28,794 bases of DNA from WJJR01 sp964440935 (GTDB taxonomy: Bacteria > Zixibacteria > MSB-5A5 > WJJR01): NCBI GenBank assembly GCA_964440935.1, contig CAYTTY010000046.1, positions 1 through 28,794 of the forward strand, given 5' to 3'. The notes below the pieces were generated by a model, which saw only the letters and a program-made list of their open reading frames with translations, ran no database searches and was not told the origin of the DNA. Both the position numbers and the translations under genes were made by a program. Shown here piece by piece: positions 1 through 7,413 of this stretch (positions within the stretch are counted from its first letter, which is position 1; each line of letters begins with the position of its first letter).

Positions 1-35
1 CACGCCCCTCAAGGCCCGTGGCACCCTGATCCAAA

Positions 36-62
36 CGGAAAGGATTTATGACAATCGCTATA
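36..62 (-). repeat. Dispersed ~27-bp repeat, copy E
   Basis: Read on the minus strand, this begins TATAGCGATTGTCA and ends TTTCCG. It shares its first 14 bases exactly with the copy at 11307 and aligns with those at 28314, 28498 and 28632. The motif is in non-coding DNA downstream of the small membrane-protein genes. An imperfect GC-rich hairpin (positions 1-20, loop TCAA) lies on its far side and may be cut by the window edge. It is probably one end of a short mobile or interspersed element whose other end lies outside the window. Confidence 0.6.
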
Positions 63-63
63 A

Positions 64-83
64 CACCTGGCTTCAGCCAGGTG
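64..83. repeat. Perfect 8-bp stem hairpin (loop TTCA)
   Basis: CACCTGGC (64-71) pairs with GCCAGGTG (76-83) around the tetraloop TTCA. It directly abuts the dispersed repeat copy E. There is no T-tract on either side, so it is more likely part of the repeat element than a terminator. Confidence 0.55.
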
Positions 84-104
84 GTTGGAACGTCATCTCT
101 CTCC

Positions 105-124
105 AAAACCGTTTCAACGGTTTT
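105..124 (-). terminator. Hairpin downstream of small membrane-protein genes, possible terminator
   Basis: AAAACCGT (105-112) pairs with ACGGTTTT (117-124) around TTCA, an 8-bp stem just 11 bp past the stop codon of the minus-strand gene at 135-299. The T-run is inside the stem arm rather than a free tail, so termination is plausible but not certain. The loop sequence on the plus strand is the same as that of the hairpin at 64-83. Confidence 0.45.
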
Positions 125-134
125 CATCCATCTG

Positions 135-299
135 TCACGGCACCAGCAGCCAGAACAACACCGCCAGTACAATCGCCCCGAAGACCGATTCGAAGATGAC
201 CCAGGCCGACTGCTTGCGAATCTGAGCGACGAGATTGTCGTCGGTGATGGTTTCTTCGCCGTCATCCAGATTGCGCGTCCCGCGCGCCGCCTGGGCCAC
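135..299 (-). CDS. Small single-pass membrane protein (54 aa), unknown function
   Basis: A GTG codon at 299-297 follows immediately after the TGA of the upstream gene (300-302) and opens a 54-residue frame ending at 135. The first half is polar and acidic (NLDDGEETITDDNLVAQIRK). The C-terminal half is one hydrophobic segment, roughly residues 33-53 (WVIFESVFGAIVLAVLFWLL), so it should sit in the inner membrane with its N-terminus in the cytoplasm or periplasm. No good Shine-Dalgarno sequence is visible, and translation by re-initiation after the upstream stop is likely. The preceding gene is another small membrane protein, so the two may act as a pair. I do not recognise the family. It is short, but its amphipathic-then-hydrophobic layout and tight junction favour a real gene. 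Confidence 0.5.
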   Translation of the reverse strand: MAQAARGTRNLDDGEETITDDNLVAQIRKQSAWVIFESVFGAIVLAVLFWLLVP

Positions 300-494
300 T
301 CACGTCTTTTCTTTCGCCTGGAACAGGCCGAGCAGCGATAGCCAGAGGGGGAGGGCCAACAGAAGCCGAAATGCGGGGTCCCAGTTCTCGATCACCATGT
401 ATGCGCCCAAGCCGATCGCGACGATCATCATGGGGATCGACATCAGGGCGCGGCGGCGACGTTCTTTTGGACCGATGTTGGGGATGCGCGGCAT
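300..494 (-). CDS. Small two-helix membrane protein (64 aa), unknown function
   Basis: Begins MPRIPNIGPKERRRR, a basic N-terminus, followed by two hydrophobic stretches (about residues 17-34 and 40-58) separated by NWDPAFR. It ends KEKT. A two-helix inner-membrane hairpin protein with a cytoplasmic basic end is expected from the positive-inside rule. The ATG at 494 is used here. A TTG at 509, overlapping the stop of the TPR gene as TTGA, is an alternative start that would add five residues and allow translational coupling. Neither start has a clear ribosome binding site. It sits between the TPR protein gene and a second small membrane protein, apparently one transcript. No family was recognised. 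Confidence 0.6.
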   Translation of the reverse strand: MPRIPNIGPKERRRRALMSIPMMIVAIGLGAYMVIENWDPAFRLLLALPLWLSLLGLFQAKEKT

Positions 495-505
495 GAGGGA
501 GAGTC

Positions 506-826
506 TCAACTCTCGTCGAGATCTTTCAACCGTTCACCGGCAACGTTGACAATCTCCACATCGCCTTTCGACTCGGCGCGCTCTACCGCCGTTTTGAGCA
601 CACGACGCGCTTCTTCGATCTCACCCTTTGCCTTTAGCAATTCGCCCAGATTCAAGTAGGCGGCGCCGTAATGCGGGTCTGCCTCGATGCACTCACGAAA
701 TCGCTGGATTGCTTCTTCATTCCGCCCGGTCTGCCGATAGTGATTGGCCAAACCGAAAAGTGTGGTGGCATCGTCAGGGAAATGGGTCAGGACTTCAAGA
801 AACTGATCTTCGCGGAGATCCGCCAT
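506..826 (-). CDS. TPR repeat protein (106 aa)
   Basis: Starts MADLREDQFLEVL at 826, chosen because GGAGGA lies five bases upstream. An in-frame extension to 886 lacks such a signal and reads like non-coding sequence. At least two tetratricopeptide repeats are visible: TLFGLANHYRQTGRNEEAIQ (residues about 21-40) and AAYLNLGELLKAKGEIEEAR (about 54-73). They show the usual A/G-x-x-Y/L-x-x-x-G-x-x-x-E-A pattern, followed by a capping helix. There is no signal peptide, so it is probably a cytoplasmic protein-protein interaction module. Two small membrane-protein genes follow within a few bases, suggesting it may bring partners to them. The specific partner cannot be told from sequence. Confidence 0.85.
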   Translation of the reverse strand: MADLREDQFLEVLTHFPDDATTLFGLANHYRQTGRNEEAIQRFRECIEADPHYGAAYLNLGELLKAKGEIEEARRVLKTAVERAESKGDVEIVNVAGERLKDLDES

Positions 827-910
827 AATTCCTCCATGGTATCGATGCGTACACCCGCCTCCAGGGCGGGCGAATGGAGAATCCAATGTATCAGAAAAGT
901 ACGTATTGGT

Positions 911-1855
911 TCAGACCATGTAAGTTGGAATATCGCGGTCGAGTCCGAAGACGTGGCGCGCGTTTTGCGCCATAATGGCTTCAATTGCGCGACTGGACAG
1001 GCCGATCGAGTTGAGAATATCAAGCTGTTGCTGGTAGATATCTCTGCGCCAGCCCCTTGGGAATGTCCCGGAATCGGTGCCGAAGATGATACGCGCCGGT
1101 CCGAAGACCTCCAGTGAGCGCTCGAAGACCTCCCGCAGCGAGTCAAATTCGGACTGGTCCAGAATCCAGCTATTTGAGGATGATGTATCGAGGTAAATGT
1201 TGGGACATTGCACGGCCAGTCGCAGGAGAGAGTGCAACATCCCGGCTCCGAAGCTGGGCACGACGAAATTCACCGAAGGAAAATCAGCCGCCACCTGGTG
1301 TAGATCGTGCGGATCACAGTAGTGGGGATCGTATAGATCGGGCAAATTCCACCACTTGCGCGGCGGGATGCGCAGATGGCCAAAGTGGATATAAACCGCC
1401 AGGTGATAGCGACGGGCGAGCCGGTAGATCGGGTACAGACGCTCCGAGCTGGCCGAGAAGCGGTGCATCGATGGATAGAGAATGATCCCGCGGAACCCCC
1501 ATTCGCGGGCTTTGTGCTCGATCAGCTCTTCGGAAACCGCCAGGAAGGGATTGACTGTCGCCATCCCGATAAACCGGTCGGGGTAGACGCGTACGGCCTC
1601 CGCTATCGATGATCCATCCCCAGGTATGCTGGAAATCACCACTGCCCGTGAGACATTATAGCGGTCCAACTCGATCACCCAGTGATCGGCCAGCCGCACG
1701 GGATCGGTCGGGGGAACCGTGAACCCACACGCCTGGGACCGTTCAATGATAAATGCGTCGACGTCCTTGTAGTCGGGACGCTGCCGGGTGAGCAGACGGA
1801 AATAGTTGTAGGAGAGAAAGTGGCAGTGGGCGTCGATGATTTCCATAGCTTGCAT
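911..1855 (-). CDS. Amidohydrolase-2 family metal-dependent hydrolase
   Basis: The 314-residue product begins MQAMEIIDAHCHF. The His-x-His pair (H10, H12) after beta strand 1 is the metal-binding signature of the amidohydrolase superfamily. A second histidine-containing segment (VYIHFGH) and the late Asp motif (IIFGTDSGTFPRG) match the remaining metal and catalytic positions of the COG2159-type (ACMSD-like) branch, and the length fits a single TIM barrel. It is expected to be a cytoplasmic hydrolase or decarboxylase with one divalent metal, but the substrate cannot be predicted. No strong ribosome binding site is visible. The ATG at 1846 (MEIIDAHCH) is an equally good start. It lies downstream of the DUF5916 gene and upstream of the TPR gene, same strand, with gaps of 139 and 84 bp, so co-transcription is uncertain. 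Confidence 0.85.
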   Translation of the reverse strand: MQAMEIIDAHCHFLSYNYFRLLTRQRPDYKDVDAFIIERSQACGFTVPPTDPVRLADHWVIELDRYNVSRAVVISSIPGDGSSIAEAVRVYPDRFIGMATVNPFLAVSEELIEHKAREWGFRGIILYPSMHRFSASSERLYPIYRLARRYHLAVYIHFGHLRIPPRKWWNLPDLYDPHYCDPHDLHQVAADFPSVNFVVPSFGAGMLHSLLRLAVQCPNIYLDTSSSNSWILDQSEFDSLREVFERSLEVFGPARIIFGTDSGTFPRGWRRDIYQQQLDILNSIGLSSRAIEAIMAQNARHVFGLDRDIPTYMV

Positions 1856-1994
1856 CTGTCTGATCTACCGCGTCAGTTCACTTCCCAATGTATTGTACGC
1901 CGACGCGGGGCGCCGGTGGGACAATCTATAAAAAAACCAGACTAGTAAATGATCCGCAAGGTGAATTTGCACCGCGTCGCGAATTCCCCGGCGG

Positions 1995-4655
1995 CTACGA
2001 CACCGGCACCCAATAGCTGATTTTGACCGCCAGGAAATCTCTCCCATCGGCACTGAAGGTATCAAACAGCGATCTGGGCCGGACCAAACGGCCCGGTTCG
2101 TCGCTCCCCTCACGGTTCTGTTGCCAGACGAGAAAGAGGGTAGAGCCGGGCCGGAATTCCCAGCGGAGGACGACATTGCTGCGGAATGACAGATAGCCGA
2201 AGTCGGCGTTGCGGAATTCAAATGCGTCATCTCCGTCCGTGACGCGATAACCCTCGTCGGTGGGTTCGATTGTGGTCCCCTCTTCAACACCGTAGGTGCG
2301 GAGATCCGCGGTACGAGCGGCGCGTAGTTCTCCGTGATCATAGTAGCGACCGCTGGCGGCGAATGGCTCGGCGTAGACTTCGAGGCTGAGATCCGGAGTG
2401 AAGAAATAATCCAATCGGAGACGCCCCACCAGTTCGCTGCGCCGAATCCACGAGAAGATATACCGTTTGCCGAAGGTCTCCTCGAATCCGCCATCGAGCT
2501 GTGTAATGTACTGACGGGAAAAGTTCGATTGCCCGTACTCCGGGGAGATCGAAAAGGACCAGCGATCACCGCGCGTGACGAACTGGCCTTCGAGACTGTA
2601 GTCCCAACCCTTACCCTCGTTGCGCGAGTAGTTGATTTCGGCCGATACGCGTGTGGCAGCAGAGTAGTTGCTCGAGACACCGACTCCGGTCCAGAAACTG
2701 GCGTACTCACGCATCAGCGGACCACCGCGCGTCATGTAATCGGAGTACGCGGGGGCATCGCCGCCGACCCACATGTAGGTCGTCATGTAGTTGTGCCAGG
2801 TGGCCTCGAGATTGAGGTTGAGGTTGGTGTATTGACGCACGCCACCGAAGTTGAAACCGATATCGTGGCCCAGTTCGATGCTGTACCGACGGAACAGGTC
2901 TCCCGGTTGTGTTTCACGGTATCGAATCCAAGCCCAGCCAGCAAGATCATCAGCGGTGCTGAGGATTCCCATATCATTGATCTCAAAATCCGGTGTTTCG
3001 GCGGTGATCCCGCCGCCCCAGAGCCAATGACGGCCACTTTGCCGGTTGATGCGCAGGGACCCGACATAGCCGGTCATCGTGGTTCGAGAGGGATCGATCT
3101 CGACATGCCCCGCATCCGGGCGTTGATAGTACCGGGCACTTGACTCCTGAACCTCAGTAATGGCCGCCTGATCGCCGCGAATGTGGCTAAAGCCGGCGTA
3201 ACCACGTAACTCGTATTGTCCATCACTGAGTCGCCAATTCCAGTCCAGTCCACCGCTGTAGGCGTGGCGCCGGAGGCTGCCGGACAGAGGTCCACCATTG
3301 AGATCGCGCCCAAGTCCGGTTAAGATCAATCCCACCGTCGACGCGTCATCGCCGAGTTCTTGCTGGAGACGCAGGACACCATAAGCGGTGGGAGGTTCAA
3401 CTTCGTGCCGCTGTCGAACCGTTACGATCGAATCGTGTGACTGCCCAATAGTATCGACGTCGACCGTTGACGCGTACTCACGACCTGTCACCGCCAGCAA
3501 GCCACCGATCGATAGTCCGGATTGCAATCGTCCGGTGAGTTTTGCTGCTGCCGGGATCGTTGTCGCGCTGGGTGCGTCGACGAAGTCGGCTCTGACATTG
3601 CCGTGTGGCTCACCACCAATCCGTCGGGAGTAGTAGTAGCTTGGGCCGAAAGCCTCAAAAAGCTGACCGCCCTCGACAAAAAATGGTCGACGTTCTTCGA
3701 AGAACGTCTCGAACGCCGATAGGTTGACTTCGGCCGGATCCGCCTCGACCTGCCCGAAATCGGGATTGATTGTTGCGTCCAGCGTCAAGTTCGGACCAAG
3801 TCCCATCTTGAGATCGCCGCCCAGTTGTCCATCGATATCGTCATCGAACGGATTCTGTGGGTGTCGATCTACGATTGTCGCGTTGCCGGCGAGGTAGGGG
3901 AGAAGTTCGATCCGGCTCGACGATGCGACGTTGTGAATGCCGACCAGATTCCCGAAGTATGATGACCATCCGGTTTCGTCACGGGGAACGTATACCCAGA
4001 ACACGTCTTCGTTTTTTGCCGGAATCCATCGATTCCAGTTGATCCCCCACACTTGTTCTTCCTGATCGCTGAAACGCAACTGGGAGAAAGGAATTTGCAT
4101 CTCGGCCGACCATCCGAGCGAATCCACATGGGCCTTCCCCTCCCAAACGACGTTAAACGAGTAATCGGTTTGATGTTCGATATCCTCTGGATGGTAGCGA
4201 TCCATCCGAACGCCCGAGGAGGTTACGCAAAAATCGTATGACGTGCGTCGATCACGGTACGTGTCGAGTGAGAGAATGATCTGCTCCGCACCACCGGGAT
4301 CATCTCGTCGATTGACGTGTTGACGAATGGCGCTGGGGTCGTTGGTGAACATGCGGGCACCGACATAAATCGCATCGTCATCATAGGCAATCGCCACGCG
4401 GGTGCTGTCGGACGGGCGCCCACCTTCGACCGGCTCTTTCTGTGAGAAATCCGAAACGAATTCAGCCTGCTCCCAGACGGCATCATCCAGATGTCCGTCA
4501 ACGTGAGGCGATGGCACTCCCTCGATTCGGAATGCCCGCATCTGTTTCCGCTGCTCATCCGTGGGTGGCTCAGCCATCACAAGAGCGAAGTTGGCAAATA
4601 CAATCGGGAGGAGCCATAGCAGCAGGGTGTGGGATTTCAGCGGTGTGAGTGTCAC
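1995..4655 (-). CDS. DUF5916 outer-membrane protein with N-terminal CBM9-like domain
   Basis: This 886-residue protein has an N-terminal signal peptide (hydrophobic run LLLWLLPIVFANFALVMA, residues about 12-28). Next comes a carbohydrate-binding family-9-like domain (about 40-240: DGHLDDAVWEQAEFVSDF, AYDDDAIYVGARM). The long remainder is rich in alternating aromatic and polar strands and ends AVKISYWVPVS, as expected for a beta-barrel. The segment DATINPDFGQVEADPAEVNLSAFETFFEERRPFF is the hallmark of DUF5916 proteins, which are common in Bacteroidetes-like and Gemmatimonadota-like lineages. They are thought to be outer-membrane proteins, and their molecular function is not established. Translation appears to start at GTG 4655 with GGGGAG about ten bases upstream. 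A TTGACA (4751-4756, minus) lies in the upstream gap but has no convincing -10 partner. Confidence 0.88.
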   Translation of the reverse strand: MTLTPLKSHTLLLWLLPIVFANFALVMAEPPTDEQRKQMRAFRIEGVPSPHVDGHLDDAVWEQAEFVSDFSQKEPVEGGRPSDSTRVAIAYDDDAIYVGARMFTNDPSAIRQHVNRRDDPGGAEQIILSLDTYRDRRTSYDFCVTSSGVRMDRYHPEDIEHQTDYSFNVVWEGKAHVDSLGWSAEMQIPFSQLRFSDQEEQVWGINWNRWIPAKNEDVFWVYVPRDETGWSSYFGNLVGIHNVASSSRIELLPYLAGNATIVDRHPQNPFDDDIDGQLGGDLKMGLGPNLTLDATINPDFGQVEADPAEVNLSAFETFFEERRPFFVEGGQLFEAFGPSYYYSRRIGGEPHGNVRADFVDAPSATTIPAAAKLTGRLQSGLSIGGLLAVTGREYASTVDVDTIGQSHDSIVTVRQRHEVEPPTAYGVLRLQQELGDDASTVGLILTGLGRDLNGGPLSGSLRRHAYSGGLDWNWRLSDGQYELRGYAGFSHIRGDQAAITEVQESSARYYQRPDAGHVEIDPSRTTMTGYVGSLRINRQSGRHWLWGGGITAETPDFEINDMGILSTADDLAGWAWIRYRETQPGDLFRRYSIELGHDIGFNFGGVRQYTNLNLNLEATWHNYMTTYMWVGGDAPAYSDYMTRGGPLMREYASFWTGVGVSSNYSAATRVSAEINYSRNEGKGWDYSLEGQFVTRGDRWSFSISPEYGQSNFSRQYITQLDGGFEETFGKRYIFSWIRRSELVGRLRLDYFFTPDLSLEVYAEPFAASGRYYDHGELRAARTADLRTYGVEEGTTIEPTDEGYRVTDGDDAFEFRNADFGYLSFRSNVVLRWEFRPGSTLFLVWQQNREGSDEPGRLVRPRSLFDTFSADGRDFLAVKISYWVPVS

Positions 4656-4826
4656 AAGATGTCTGCTCCCCTTTTGATCAGCATGGCGCAGGTATACCGC
4701 CGCGTCGGCGCTAACAAACTCAAACGAACATCGGAAAACCAGTGCACCAATGTCAATTATCTAACTAGTTTGTCAGAAGAGACGCAATATCGTAGAGTGG
4801 TCAATCCTGCAAGCCGACAGATGAGG
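4656..4826. other. Intergenic gap upstream of the DUF5916 gene
   Basis: No gene is visible in this 171-bp gap. On the minus strand it contains TTGACA (4751-4756), which could be a -35 box for the DUF5916 gene, and the purine-rich ribosome binding site near 4667. A 10-base match to the core of the dispersed repeat (TTGTCAGAAG, 4769-4778) is too short to count as a copy. No terminator with a T-tract is visible for the FecR-like gene. Confidence 0.4.
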
Positions 4827-5819
4827 CTAATTCACGACGATTCCGCTCAAATGGCTGGATTGCGAGCAAATCAAACAGGAATGATGATATCGAATGGTAC
4901 TCCACCAGCGGTCGAGCATCCGTGAATCGAGCTTGATGATTCCCGAGCGCGTGACATCGTCTGGAGGGGGCTGCAATTGGGCCATGTGATCGAAAATCCG
5001 TCCCCGCTGTTCGGAATCGACACGCTGTAGCAAGTGCCATAGAGGAACCAACTCACAGTGGCTGGCTTCCCCTAGGACCTGTTCGAGCCCAGCCGCGCCA
5101 TGTTTGGACAGATCGTACGATTCGAGCGCTTGACGGAAGCGGTCGGGGGCACTTTCACAAAATGGCGTTCCGGGCCCTGATTCCGGGTATGCTTCACAGA
5201 CGGCACCGGCAGGTACGATCGATTCCTTGCTGCCCTCACGCATCGTCACGCGGCCGATGTTGACCGATAGGCAAACGCGATCGTCCTCATTAATCGCGAT
5301 CACGAATTCGCCATCGCGTTCGACTGCAACAGCCGAAGGCGTTTCAAAGAAAACATCATCCGGAGCCCACAAGGCGACGTGTAGCATCCCCTCAGTCAAT
5401 CGCAGGCGTGGATCGCTTGCTTCCGTAGAGATGATCCTCAGACGCGATCCCGGTTCGAGGAACACTTCACCGTGGCCGCCTAAGTCAATGCGGAGTCGCG
5501 AGGTGCCATCGGTGTCAAGCCACTGGCCATCGGATACGACCCGCGGTTCGATAATCGGTGAGTTGTCCGCCGTCGGTGTACCGAGCACGGCTGACGCAGT
5601 CCACAGATGGAGATCGTCCTGAGTCTTCTCGTTTTGAAGGGCGAACGAGAAGACCACAATGGCAGCCGCAACCAGAGGGACAACAATCCAAGTCGTCGGC
5701 CGCTGCCACACAGGACGGCGTGGCCGACGATAGCGAAACTCACCCAGCAGTTGTTCGAGTCGTTGTGTGTCCTTGTCCGGGCCGCCCGACCGATCCCATA
5801 AGTAATCGTCGCGCGTCAT
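4827..5819 (-). CDS. FecR-domain membrane protein, probable anti-sigma / signal sensor
   Basis: The 330-residue product has a polar, basic cytoplasmic segment (residues 1-43), one transmembrane helix (about 44-61, WIVVPLVAAAIVVFSFAL) and a periplasmic part. The periplasmic part contains a FecR-like beta domain (about 95-210: GQWLDTDGTSRLRIDLGGHGEVFLEPGSRLRI, MLHVALWAPDDVFFETPSAVAVERDGEFVIAI). Its ATG overlaps the stop of the sigma-factor gene by four bases (ATGA), so the pair is translationally coupled. In such pairs the membrane protein normally restrains or modulates its sigma factor. No TonB-dependent receptor, the usual FecA partner, is adjacent. The downstream neighbour is the DUF5916 outer-membrane protein. 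The C-terminal ~90 residues are not recognised and include three cysteines. Confidence 0.82.
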   Translation of the reverse strand: MTRDDYLWDRSGGPDKDTQRLEQLLGEFRYRRPRRPVWQRPTTWIVVPLVAAAIVVFSFALQNEKTQDDLHLWTASAVLGTPTADNSPIIEPRVVSDGQWLDTDGTSRLRIDLGGHGEVFLEPGSRLRIISTEASDPRLRLTEGMLHVALWAPDDVFFETPSAVAVERDGEFVIAINEDDRVCLSVNIGRVTMREGSKESIVPAGAVCEAYPESGPGTPFCESAPDRFRQALESYDLSKHGAAGLEQVLGEASHCELVPLWHLLQRVDSEQRGRIFDHMAQLQPPPDDVTRSGIIKLDSRMLDRWWSTIRYHHSCLICSQSSHLSGIVVN

Positions 5820-6391
5820 GACGACACCTCGATTCCCAAACGTTCTCGCAGCAATTTCATGCCCCGATGCAAATTCACACGCACTGAACCCGGGGTCAGG
5901 CCGGTCCGCTCCGCGATTTCCGGTCCCGTCATGTCTTCCACGAGACGCAGAATCAGCGTTTCGCGATAGGCGTCAGGGAGTGACTGAATGACTTCAAGAA
6001 CGCGTTGCGCCTCGCTTCGTGGTGGATCATTAAAGGGGAGATGCTCGGGAAGCTCGTCCATCGTTCGCTTCCGTCGATGAAAATCCGTGGCCCGATTGCG
6101 GGCAATGGTTGCCAGCCACGGGCCGAAAGCACCGTCCTCCCGAAGTGAATCCAGCCGTTCGAGGGCGGACAGGAAGACATCCTGCATCAGGTCATCGATT
6201 TCTGCACGCGGCACCCGCGCCAGCAGAATCCCGTGGACCATCGGAGCACAGCGCTGATGTAACTTGGCGAACGCACGGCGATTTCCAGCGCGCGCCTGGG
6301 CAACGAGGACAGCCTCCTGGGATTCCGATGGTCCGTGTGCCTCAGTCATCCCCGGAAGGTCGCCGACAGCCACTCTCAAGGCAAAACTCAA
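5816..6391 (-). CDS. ECF-type RNA polymerase sigma factor
   Basis: This 191-residue sigma-70 family protein contains only regions 2 and 4. Region 2 (about 30-105) includes the core-binding helix DLMQDVFLSALERLD and the -10 recognition segment GPWLATIARNRATDFHRRKRT. Region 4 (about 130-187: LPDAYRETLILRLVEDMTGPEIAERTGLTPGSVRVNLHRGMKLLRERLG) is the helix-turn-helix for -35 binding. It should direct RNA polymerase to a small extracytoplasmic-function regulon. The FecR-like gene overlaps its 3' end by four bases. A TTG start at 6391 is preceded by GAGGGG four bases away. ATG 6349 (MTEAHGPSE) is an alternative that loses only non-conserved residues. It is divergent from the prepilin gene at 6765, with 373 bp between them. 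Confidence 0.92.
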   Translation of the reverse strand: MSFALRVAVGDLPGMTEAHGPSESQEAVLVAQARAGNRRAFAKLHQRCAPMVHGILLARVPRAEIDDLMQDVFLSALERLDSLREDGAFGPWLATIARNRATDFHRRKRTMDELPEHLPFNDPPRSEAQRVLEVIQSLPDAYRETLILRLVEDMTGPEIAERTGLTPGSVRVNLHRGMKLLRERLGIEVSS

Positions 6392-6702
6392 ATTTCCCCT
6401 CGTCCTCGTTCTATCAATTTCAGTGCACTACACGCAACTCATAGTCAAGAGACGCCGGTGCTCACCTACCGTTAACTGTCGAAATACTAATGGACTTGTG
6501 GCTTACGGCTGAAAGGGACGTACACATTGACAGACGAGTCCCACGGGTATGGGAAAGCTCCCACACACGGTAGCCCATTTAGAATTGAACCGGCTGGCGG
6601 ACGAAGACTGATCGCGATCTTGTCCATTGACCAGGGGGCGTAAGGTGCAAGCTTACAAACGGTTACGGCTGATCGTTTGAGATCGACTGAAATGCCGATT
6701 CG

Positions 6703-6718
6703 TGGCAAACCGATTGCT
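6703..6718 (+). promoter_or_regulatory. Sigma-54 (RpoN) -24/-12 promoter for prepilin gene
   Basis: TGGCAAACCGATTGCT matches the sigma-54 consensus TGGCACG-N4-TTGCW. The -24 GG (6704-6705) and the -12 GC (6716-6717) are separated by exactly 10 bp. The predicted transcript start is about 6729, 36 bp before the ATG at 6765. Sigma-54 control of pilin genes by PilR-type activators is well known in other bacteria. No activator gene is in the window. Confidence 0.65.
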
Positions 6719-6726
6719 TAGTGAAG

Positions 6727-6743
6727 TTGGGCGAAGTGCCCAA
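6727..6743 (+). promoter_or_regulatory. Hairpin at the predicted 5' end of the prepilin mRNA
   Basis: TTGGGC (6727-6732) pairs with GCCCAA (6738-6743) around GAAGT. The predicted sigma-54 transcript would begin within the first two bases of this stem, giving an mRNA with a 5'-terminal hairpin. The same arrangement, at the same distance from the -24 element, occurs at 22591-22608. A role in mRNA stability is inference. Confidence 0.45.
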
Positions 6744-6764
6744 GACCTGTAAAGGGAGCGATCG

Positions 6765-7283
6765 ATGATGAAGCGAATGCACAAACGTCAATCCGGTGTC
6801 ACCCTCGTAGAGATGACCATTATCGCGGTGTTGGCCAGTGTTCTGGCCGCCATGGCGGTCCCGCGCTGGCTGGAATACATCCCTCAGATGCGGACGAAAG
6901 CTGCTGTCCGCGACGTTGTGTCAACGCTGCGCGAGGCACGTTCGTTGGCGATCTCACGGAAGGTTCCATACGGCGTCCGATTTGACTATGATCAGGGTCA
7001 TTATTCATTGTTCCAGGATAGCGACAACCCAGGTGATGAGTATTTCAGCGAAAGTGACTCAGTCATCACCGATTCGCCGGTCGGAACCGATGTCTACATG
7101 CAATACACGACGTTCAACGACAACGCGGTGTTCTTCAATCCGGACGGTTCAGCATCGATGTCCGGAACGGTCATGTTCGAATCTGTGAATTACCAGACAC
7201 AGTTGACTGTGGAGGTTTGGGCAGCGACGGGACGAGTGCGCATGGTCGAGGGTTACAGTTTCATGGAAACACAAGGCTACTAA
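6765..7283 (+). CDS. GspH/FimT-like type IV prepilin (minor pilin or pseudopilin)
   Basis: The 172-residue product begins with a short basic leader, MMKRMHKRQSG, cleaved after G11 by a prepilin peptidase. The mature N-terminus is VTLVEM with the conserved Glu at position 5, followed by a hydrophobic helix (to about residue 35). The region TKAAVRDVVSTLREARSLAISRKVPYGVRFD is typical of GspH/FimT pseudopilins, and the C-terminal globular part is beta-rich. AAAGGGAG eight bases upstream supports the first ATG. It stands alone as a single-gene unit with its own sigma-54-like promoter and a strong hairpin downstream. It probably joins the pilus or pseudopilus tip with the PilV/W/X-like proteins encoded at 22.6-28.3 kb. 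The major pilin and assembly ATPases are not in this window. Confidence 0.9.
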   Translation: MMKRMHKRQSGVTLVEMTIIAVLASVLAAMAVPRWLEYIPQMRTKAAVRDVVSTLREARSLAISRKVPYGVRFDYDQGHYSLFQDSDNPGDEYFSESDSVITDSPVGTDVYMQYTTFNDNAVFFNPDGSASMSGTVMFESVNYQTQLTVEVWAATGRVRMVEGYSFMETQGY

Positions 7284-7311
7284 CTCAGATCCTCATAAAA
7301 CCTCACCGAAA

Positions 7312-7344
7312 CGTGGGCTGAATGCACCGAGCATTCGGCCCATG
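7312..7344 (+). terminator. Strong hairpin after prepilin gene, probable terminator
   Basis: GGGCTGAATGC (7315-7325) pairs with GCATTCGGCCC (7331-7341) around ACCGA, with three further outer pairs, giving a stem of about 14 bp. It begins 28 bp past the stop codon. The following sequence (TATTTCT) is only weakly T-rich, so it may stabilise the 3' end rather than terminate on its own. Confidence 0.55.
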
Positions 7345-7385
7345 CGTATTTCTGAGAAGAATCACGAGTGACTTAAAAACAAGAC

Positions 7386-7413
7386 CGCGGGAGCGCCTCG
7401 AAGCGCTCCCGCG
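7386..7413 (-). terminator. Inverted repeat with T-tract on minus strand, possible bidirectional terminator
   Basis: An 11-bp perfect GC-rich stem (GCGGGAGCGC 7387-7396 with GCGCTCCCGC 7403-7412, plus the flanking C-G pair) surrounds CTCGAA. Read on the minus strand it is followed by GTCTTGTTTTT, a reasonable intrinsic-terminator tail for transcripts arriving from the lipid-kinase operon. On the plus strand there is no T-run. Confidence 0.55.

Larger units (their letters stand above)
6392..6764. other. Divergent intergenic region between sigma factor and prepilin genes
   Basis: No convincing gene is seen in this 373-bp region. Its right part carries the sigma-54-like promoter and hairpin for the prepilin gene. 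An inverted repeat CAAACG (6656-6661) / CGTTTG (6674-6679) lies about 50-75 bp before the predicted start and could be an activator site or an RNA hairpin. A TTGACA (6527-6532) has only a poor -10 (TATGGG, 15-bp spacer). No ECF-type promoter could be identified with confidence for the sigma gene. Confidence 0.4.

Noticed and set aside
1935..1990. Terminator after the DUF5916 gene near the run of seven T on the minus strand
   Set aside because: The only nearby stem is 4 plus 3 pairs and lies more than 15 bases from the T-tract.
4769..4778. Sixth copy of the dispersed repeat
   Set aside because: Only ten bases match, without the TATAGCG end or an adjacent hairpin.
6487..6708. 73-codon minus-strand frame between the sigma and prepilin genes
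   Set aside because: It overlaps the sigma-54 site, lacks a ribosome binding site and shows no recognisable features.
6640..6760. GGCAAACC upstream of the prepilin gene, suggesting a cyclic-di-GMP (GEMM-I) riboswitch
   Set aside because: Only this short string and a small stem fit. The GACGCAAAGCC segment and the second receptor helix are missing. The same bases form a better sigma-54 promoter.
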